From Megamerina dolium (lineage: Eukaryota; Arthropoda; Insecta; Diptera; Megamerinidae), in assembly GCA_963854835.1 (NCBI GenBank), contig OY978525.1:4917501-4981500 (forward strand): DNA of 64,000 bases. The letters run 5' to 3'. The notes beneath the pieces were generated by a model. The model was not told the DNA's origin. It worked only from the letters and a program-made list of their open reading frames with translations, and searched no databases. Below, one piece after another: positions 57,781 to 64,000 of the stretch. The stretch's first letter is position 1; each line of letters starts with the position of its first letter. A program made the position numbers and the translations under genes.

Positions 57781-59570
57781 ATTTTAATTATATTTGCGGT
57801 AGCATCAATGAACACCATATTTTGATGTTACTGAAAAACTTCCATCTTGATAAGAAATAAGAATAAGGTCAAATTATAAAATAAATTGTGGCATATTTGA
57901 TAAAAATTAGATAATTCGAACCATATCATATAAAGTCTTGAAATAAACAGTGAAACAAAAATGCATTTCTTTCTCCTCCAATGCTCTAACCCACCAAAAA
58001 GGCCATTATACTAACCTCTGAGCACTCAAAAGCGATTTATAAATAAGCTTTGATTTTTCCTATGTAAAATTTTATGACCGTAAGTGAACATATATCAAAT
58101 TAAGATTAGTTAACGGTAAAATATTTAAATATTTGGAAATATTTTTTCTCTTATTATTCTAGAATCTAATATTTTCACTATTCTAAGTAAATTTAACAAA
58201 TTCCATCTGGCAACATCAATTCTTGCTACTGCGAGTACACCGTGCATGCATTTGCATACAACTCGTACACAACGTAACTTCGGCTGCTCGTATAACTGAC
58301 CGACCGATCACTTCGAATGCATTTGAGACCTCGTCAGTGTTGTGCATTTTTTTTACGATTTAACATCTTATTATTTCTTTTTGAGTATTAACTACTGTAG
58401 TTGTTGTTATGTCTTTAGCTTTTTACGCTCGCATTCTCATTTTGAAATGAACCGAGAATGAGAATATTGTTGTTATTGTTATATTGGTTGCATCTGCCGT
58501 CGCCGCCAACGTTACTATTATTATTATGTATTATTGAAGGTAATGGAAATGGTGTTACTGTCGAAGTTGGGGAAATAATCGCGGAGATTTGTTCATATTT
58601 GGCAGTGATGCAAATACGAGCGAGTACGGTATATGCACGTATGAGAACAATTGAATGTGAACATGTGAACAGTTGAATTATGTAAAACAAATGCAAGGAA
58701 AAAAACTAAAAAAGAACACAAAGCAAACAACAGCAACAACAACAATCCCCCCCAATAAAGACGCGAAAATTAACAAAACACAAAACAAACTTTTGACCAT
58801 TGCCGAAAATAATAAAAATCCGATGGAACATAACGAGAACGAAGGAGAAGAGTTGAAGTTGAAGAGTGTCGAAAGTAGAATATTGTACGGAGAGTGGTGA
58901 GTATGGTGGAAATGATGGGTGATGAGTTTTCAAGTATGCAGTTGACTCTAAAAATGATTCGATGAGGATTGGCAAGTGCATTTAGGGAGGGAGGGGGGTT
59001 AATGCTAAAATATTGTGAAAGAGTACACTTGGGAGAACATCATGTTCAGTGTTGACGGTGTTCATGTTGTTGTTGTGAATTTTATATAAGCGACCTGTGT
59101 ACATATATACATACATTTTAAGTAATAAACTTAAGGGTGTCAGGAGGTCTACATATTCAAATAATTGTGCACATTTACAAATCCCTCATTCGACTGTCAT
59201 ACTCCATGAATTCGAGTACGTGGCCAGGTTTCCTCCATCATCCTCAGATTTCATTTTAACCCAAAGAAACAAAGAAATTTGAGGGTGGTCGCAGAAATGC
59301 TACATCGAATTCCGATCCAGCGATCCAAAGTCCATATAATATGACTTCTGTTCGTTGGGCATCATCATTTTTTTTTTTATTCTGAGGTTGGGTTGTGAGA
59401 GACTTCTATTGGCTTTTTGTGAATTTGATCGAGTCTAGACGAGTTCCTAATATCCTGATATCAATATTTTGCACTAGGTAGGGCACAATTAGAATTACCG
59501 AATGGTAAATTGAAGATTTAGCATTGGATGCTTTTAAATAAACCATGTTTGATGGATATTTTACGTTGCA
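57781..59570. other. Unique DNA with simple repeats, no gene recognised
   Basis: 58200-58960 is less AT-rich, with 'CGACCGACCGATCA', GTT/GTC/TAT runs and CAACAACAA, and overlapping opposite-strand frames that mainly translate these. I looked for an exon or core promoter here and could not support one. Confidence 0.35.
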
Positions 59571-59574
59571 GTTA

Positions 59575-59745
59575 TAGTTTGGGTCATGGGTTCGAGGCTT
59601 GGTGCAGCGAATTTACTAAAATTCAAAAGTATCCTATCGAAAGTAAGAATTTGTAATCAGAAAGCTTCTGAAAGAGCTTCAGAATAAGAATATTAGGAGA
59701 GAAAACCTGCCTAGGTTCTTCAGGGTCTATATATAAAGTAGTTCT
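59575..59745 (+). mobile_element. Possible highly decayed SINE copy
   Basis: 'GGGTCATGGGTTCGAGGCTT' resembles a B-box region. It is followed by 'ATCAGAAAGCTTCTGAAAGA' and 'GAGCTTCAGAATAAG' and by 'GGTTCTTCAGGGTCTATATA', which loosely follow the SINE order. Weak similarity only. Confidence 0.3.
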
Positions 59746-60289
59746 GCGAAGGGAGCAATGGGTCAAATAATTATAAAAATTATATTATTATTTTATGATG
59801 ATTCTTGAAATAATTCGGTTATTTTTAAAAAAGGTTTGAGTCGAGGATTTCAGATTTTCGTTATTTTCCCGTAAGTTTCAAAATTATCAATTTATGGCTT
59901 TTAAAATAGGCCACTACCCAAATGAATTCCTTCAGAGGTACCTACAGACTCCTTGGTTAGATTAGATTTAGATAGTGTGGCCAATCTGTTTACTTTTACT
60001 TACATTTATGATATCACGCGGATACTTCTGCCACCATATATACTCGATAAACCAACGTCATTCCTTGATGAGTCTCAGCAGGCTGTCGGTATTAGACCCT
60101 GATTTTGACGCTGGTTCATTCAAATGATAATGATCCGTTTGCTGGGTCTCGGTTCAAAGTCATTCAGATCAAAATTGAGGTCCAGTTTTTTTTTTTTTTT
60201 GAAGTTCTGCTCTGTCACAATTTTTGTGGTAGGTTTAAAATCACTTTGCTACTGAAAGAAGCCATTGATGGTTTTGTAAAATTAACAGA
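59746..60289. other. Unclassified, nothing recognised
   Basis: Poly-T near 60187-60200. The frame at 60105-60314 has no recognisable domain. Confidence 0.35.
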
Positions 60290-60600
60290 ACACCATTTAC
60301 GGAAGTCCTTTTAAGGGATTTCTGGGCATTTTTGAGGTTATGTGTTGATTTTCAAGTACTTTTGTGTTCATTTTGTAGAGTAGCTTCCCTAATCGGGAAG
60401 GAGAGGGAGTAAGTATGTTCATGAAAAACATTGAGTAGTAAAAATTTTGTAGTGGAGCAGCTCTAAAACATGAAGTTAGAGTTAGAGGGTGCTTGAATTC
60501 AGGAAAATCATGGGGAGAAAAAATTAATGGGAGTAGTCATATATTTTACCGCTTTAAGGGCTGTTCTGAATATTTTAATGAATCTTTATCTCATTTTTTT
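60290..60600 (-). repeat. SatAB satellite block 6, reverse orientation
   Basis: 'GTTGATTTTCAAGTACTTTT', 'CATTTTGTAGAGTAGCTTCC', 'AGGGAGTAAGTATGTTC' and 'GGGAGAAAAAATTAATGGGA' are reverse-complement SatAB segments in the expected order. About 1.5 to 2 diverged units. Confidence 0.6.
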
Positions 60601-61795
60601 ATCTCATCTGCTCGGCGAGTCCATTCTCTTTTTTCGTTTTTGATATTACGTTTCTATTGGAGGTCTAGAATATATTTGACTGCCTGAGATTATTTGCCCC
60701 CACGAAAAATGGTTCATTCGATGATCTTTACTTGAATTCAGAACAATAAATCCGCATGCTATTGTCTCTAGTATGCTCATCACTAACTATCGGTCAACGC
60801 CATCATAGTGGTCACCAGTCAACGACAGTTAAGCTGCATGTCGGAAATGTGATGAGAACAGAAAGGCATCAAAAAATATCAAAAACAATATACGACTGTG
60901 TATATTTTAACTTTTCATTCATTTCTTTGTGATTTTATGTACTAATTTTTTGTTCAGTTTTTTTTTAATTTTTCCAAAAAACCAAACGAAATTTTTGTGA
61001 ATAAAGTACTGTTACTTTGGATTTTTTCATTTTTGCGCGCCAAAAATATAACAAAAGAAAAATGCGTTGACTAACAGAGCTAACCCTTCTGTTGTCTGTT
61101 CTGCACCTCGTTGTCGTCATCGTACTCATATTGTTCGCAGCAAACAGTAATAACATCAACAGCAGCAGTAGTAGTAGTAGTAGTAGTAGTAGAAGGACAA
61201 TGGTCAATTGCTTTCATGCACGTGTAATATGGTAACTGGTGTTGCTATTGGCGCGCTGTAGTCGGTGACGTTAACGGTGTTGATGCTTGGAGATGACAGT
61301 AGGTATGTACCGTAAGAATGAGTATCTACTTTGGTATGGTATATACTTTTATGGACAAAATATTGTTGTATGTATGTTCGAGTATTTTTGTTGAATTTGT
61401 CGTCGATACTTTTTTGGAGAAAAACATTTTTTAATTTTTTATCAATTCCTTGTATCTATTTTGATTATTTTGATTTCTTTTCATTTCATTCTCTTCACGG
61501 TTTATTTGTGTTTTGTATTTTGTTTTGTTTTTGAATTCGTTGTCGCATAAAAACGGAAACGGATGTTTGCTATATGAACCACCCGTTCACTACCATCCGC
61601 ATCATTGACCATCACACCAGAAATACGGCATGAGTATGTAATTGGGGAAAAATTGGTTGAAAAGAAAAGAATATATGAAGCTATGTGTTGTTTTTGATTT
61701 TTTGGCACTTTTGTATCTCCTCGTTCTTGTGTTCAAAATAAAAATATTAGCGCTTTTATCGATTTCGCTCAATTTATGCCGTAGCAACAGCAAAC
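60601..61795. other. Non-coding DNA with (AGT)n at about 61166-61191
   Basis: A CAG/AGT trinucleotide run at 61158-61191 and T-rich DNA at about 60955-60970 and 61410-61530. No gene recognised. Confidence 0.45.
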
Positions 61796-61796
61796 A

Positions 61797-61945
61797 GCAG
61801 CTGGCAAGTAATTGGCAATTTTTATGAAAATATAAAGATCGCAATGAAAAAAGCTTTTAAAAGAGCTTATTACAAAGCTCTGAAGTACCTTTCTAGTTAA
61901 TTCTGAATAGGGCTACTGGAAGAAAATCTTGTGCAAGGTAATTCG
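61797..61945 (+). mobile_element. Partial, decayed SINE copy
   Basis: 'GGCAAGTAATTGGCAATTTT', 'GCAATGAAAAAAGCTTTTAA', 'AAGAGCTTATTACAAAGCTC' and 'GGCTACTGGAAGAAAATCTT' follow the SINE body in order with internal deletions. No head, no tail. Confidence 0.55.
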
Positions 61946-61984
61946 AAATAAATCAATTCTTTAATTTGAGGAATTATAAGTAAA

Positions 61985-62240
61985 ACTTTAATATACAAAT
62001 GTCTTAGGGGTCGTTGAATTCGAATCTAAGATTGATTTGATTTCTCCAGCTCGTATTTCGACCCGAAGTTTGAAAAACTAATGAAAGCTGAAATATTTAT
62101 TTAAAAAACTGCCACTCTGGGGTTAAAATGCTCAAAATTTTACCCTCTATTTTCTTCCGTTAAAGAGTTGTTTTTTTTTTATAAATTTCGCTCTTACCGG
62201 TCCCAAAGTGATCTCAGAAAAAGAAAATATGTAACACCTG
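61985..62240 (+). repeat. SatAB satellite block 7, left part
   Basis: Starts with 'AGGGGTCGTTGAATTCGAAT' (the extra segment also seen at 2104 and 2371). It continues with 'CCCTCTATTTTCTTCCGTTA', 'TTATAAATTTCGCTCTTACC' and 'AAAGAAAATATGTAACACC', and is cut by a SINE at about 62241. Confidence 0.65.
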
Positions 62241-62535
62241 TAGGACCCGAAGGGCCCTTTGGCCTAGCTTCTTTTCCAGCACTGTTGATCAATCTAAATT
62301 TCGACAGTATTAGAAGAGATCTACTTACCTTAGTCGGTTCCGAACGGCTGATCCCTTGTGACGTGACTTTTTCTGACCTTTATCACAGAGCTTTTTTTTA
62401 CAATCATTTTCATAGGAAATTTATACTGCTGGAAGAATTGCTAATTACTTGCCGAAATGTGGTTACCGTTTGAAAGAAAAACCGTTACCGTTTGAAAGAA
62501 GGTCAGCGCACTAGCCACTGAGCTACAACACTCAC
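62241..62535 (-). mobile_element. tRNA-derived SINE, B box deleted
   Basis: The minus strand reads 'GTTGTAGCTCAGTGGCTAGT' (good A box), then 'GCGCTGACC' running straight into 'TTCTTTCAAACGGTAAC', so the anticodon-like arm and B box are missing. The 22-bp segment around 'GTTACCGTTTGAAAGAA' is duplicated in tandem (62462 and 62484). Body and type I tail are present ('AAGGGCCCTTCGGGTCC'). It interrupts SatAB block 7 and would not be expected to be transcribed from its own promoter. Confidence 0.85.
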
Positions 62536-63010
62536 ATACCGTACGTGACATTCCGATATTCATTCTTTTTCACAACATTTCCATCAAATAGACGTGCCGC
62601 TATCTCCAATTCCCTATACAATAGGCATTTTTTAAGAATATCGCTCTCACTGCATCCAGAGCGTCCTTACAGGAGTTAAAAATATGACCGGTACACTCAA
62701 AAATTTTTCCCATCAACAGTTTTTCTAAATATTTTGACTTACTATTTTTACTCCTTATGGAGGCTCCCATATAAACCATCTGATAATCGACAAAAATCGA
62801 CTTAACTGCCCAAGAGGGAAGAGTTGTATGATAGACCCGCATTAATAAAAAAAAAAAAAAATTAAATAAAATAAATTGAAATTAAAATGTTTAAATCATT
62901 AATTTTACTCGACAAATATTTCTTCCAAAATACTTACCCGCTATTTCCGCCCTTTAGAAGGGCTCCCATACTAAATTGAGGTTTTTTATAAAATTGAAAG
63001 AGCTTCAATG
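62536..63010 (+). repeat. SatAB satellite block 7, right part
   Basis: 'ATATCGCTCTCACTGCATCC', 'AAAAATATGACCGGTACACT', 'TGGAGGCTCCCATATAAACC', 'CTGATAATCGACAAAAATCG', 'ACTTACCCGCTATTTCCGCC' and 'GAAGGGCTCCCATACTAAAT' give A, B, A order at about 160-200 bp pitch; an A-run at about 62848-62862 lengthens one unit. Confidence 0.7.
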
Positions 63011-64000
63011 TAGTAGGGTTGATTGTTTTTAATGTTTTTGGATAACTCATATATTTTTCTAAATATTTAATCATGGAATTTCTAAAAGTGCCAATTTAGC
63101 GCCTGACTGGACACTTTTGTTCTTTTTGCTAAATTCTATTGAAATAATGTATATATAAATTAGGACTAGAAATTATGTAGTTCAATGGCAATATTCAATG
63201 ACATTCAAAATAGCGACATTCATGTTCATTGTTTGTTATAATTTTTATCGATCTGTATCAAAATATGTACGATATGTACGAGCATAGGTAGAAGCTTGTA
63301 TCAACATGGACATATTTTTCATATTGCACATAATCATTATTGTGATGATGATGATGATAATGATGATGATGGCAATATATGTCTGTTAGAATTTACTATG
63401 ATGCATCTATATTGTAGGTGTGGATAAATACTGTTATCAAATTAATACGCGTTAAATACAACTATGTGTAATTTATGACTGCAATGCATCCAATGGGGAT
63501 AACTAACTGGACATATTGTATGGACTTGCCAGTATTTTACATACAAATATGCATTAGGCATAATTCAGTATTTAGTCATAGATATTGCTCACTCTTATAT
63601 ATTTTGTATTGAGTTTTAGATGTAGAAATATGTAGAGATATTTGCAAAGTGCCTCTCTAAACGCTTGTGCTATATTTGTGGAAATTATATTAGCCATTTT
63701 GTTAACGAAATATACAGCCAGCTGAAAAAATAGTAACAACACATTTTGGTTAGCACTCACTCACATTGACAATGAATTTGGTGACAATGAATCAAGTCAA
63801 CCAAATTCTGAGCACTCTGAAATTCTACTCCAAGAAATTGAATCTTACTGATTACTATTTTACTATACTATTTTGTGCAAAATGCTGAACTCAATGAGTC
63901 AGAAAATAGTCTTACTGTGTTCCTTACATTCGATGAGTCATTGTTTATTACCAAAAAGAACTGTAATTAAAGTGTGTTTTGGATAATAAATGACTAATAT
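63011..64000. other. AT-rich DNA with (GAT)n at about 63342-63371
   Basis: Nothing recognisable apart from the GAT microsatellite. Confidence 0.45.

Noticed and set aside
58200..58960. Possible host promoter and first exon
   Set aside because: The composition is suggestive, with an initiator-like TCAGT near 58334, but I found no downstream promoter element, credible coding frame or splice context.
1..64000. Endogenous viral, bacterial endosymbiont or toxin genes
   Set aside because: No such motif was seen in any frame. All recognisable coding remnants are mariner transposases or non-LTR reverse transcriptases.

Overview
This window looks like intergenic or intronic DNA from a higher fly (Diptera, Brachycera; tephritid-like is my best guess). 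The grounds are strong AT richness, dense CA/CT/GAT/CAA/CTG microsatellites, TATGTATG-type low-complexity DNA, several decayed mariner transposases, non-LTR retrotransposon remnants, and a tRNA-derived SINE family. I found no convincing host exon, tRNA, rRNA or CRISPR. The longest open frames are short (about 200 codons at most). Those with recognisable content belong to transposons.

Layout. 2.05-3.55 kb is a diverged satellite ('SatAB', ~160-bp monomers), followed by three head-to-tail SINE copies (3.55-4.44 kb). Next come an 84-bp duplication, microsatellite-rich DNA, an exact-pitch 74-bp minisatellite (6.89-7.26 kb) and a ~165-bp array (7.6-9.08 kb). 11.3-12.16 kb holds a second satellite family ('Sat155') with a terminal-inverted-repeat element nested inside. 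13.1-18.9 kb carries a foldback element, two LINE reverse-transcriptase tails and mariner fragments. 20.9-24.1 kb has two Sat155 arrays in opposite orientation. 26.4-28.0 kb has a perfect hairpin and a mariner with one recognisable end. 29.8-36.1 kb has SINEs, SatAB and a mariner. 37.4-41.2 kb has a hAT-like MITE, a 93-bp repeat, a mariner transposase pseudogene and a 1.3-kb element with 13-bp inverted ends and internal ~155-bp units. 42.2-43.7 kb is a ten-unit Sat155 array. 45.4-54.4 kb mixes SatAB, SINEs and LINE remnants. 57.0-57.8 kb is another mariner, and 60.3-63.0 kb is SatAB plus SINE.

The main result is a repeat system. Three tandem families with a pitch of about 150-160 bp (Sat155, SatAB, and the units inside the 39.9-41.2 kb element) share the 12-bp core CTCCCATACAAA (TTTGTATGGGAG on the other strand). 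A tRNA-like SINE family with two alternative 3' tails sits repeatedly in or beside SatAB, and two insertions have perfect target-site duplications. 'SatAB' and 'Sat155' are my working labels, not database names. Whether any of these families is already catalogued cannot be decided without a search.
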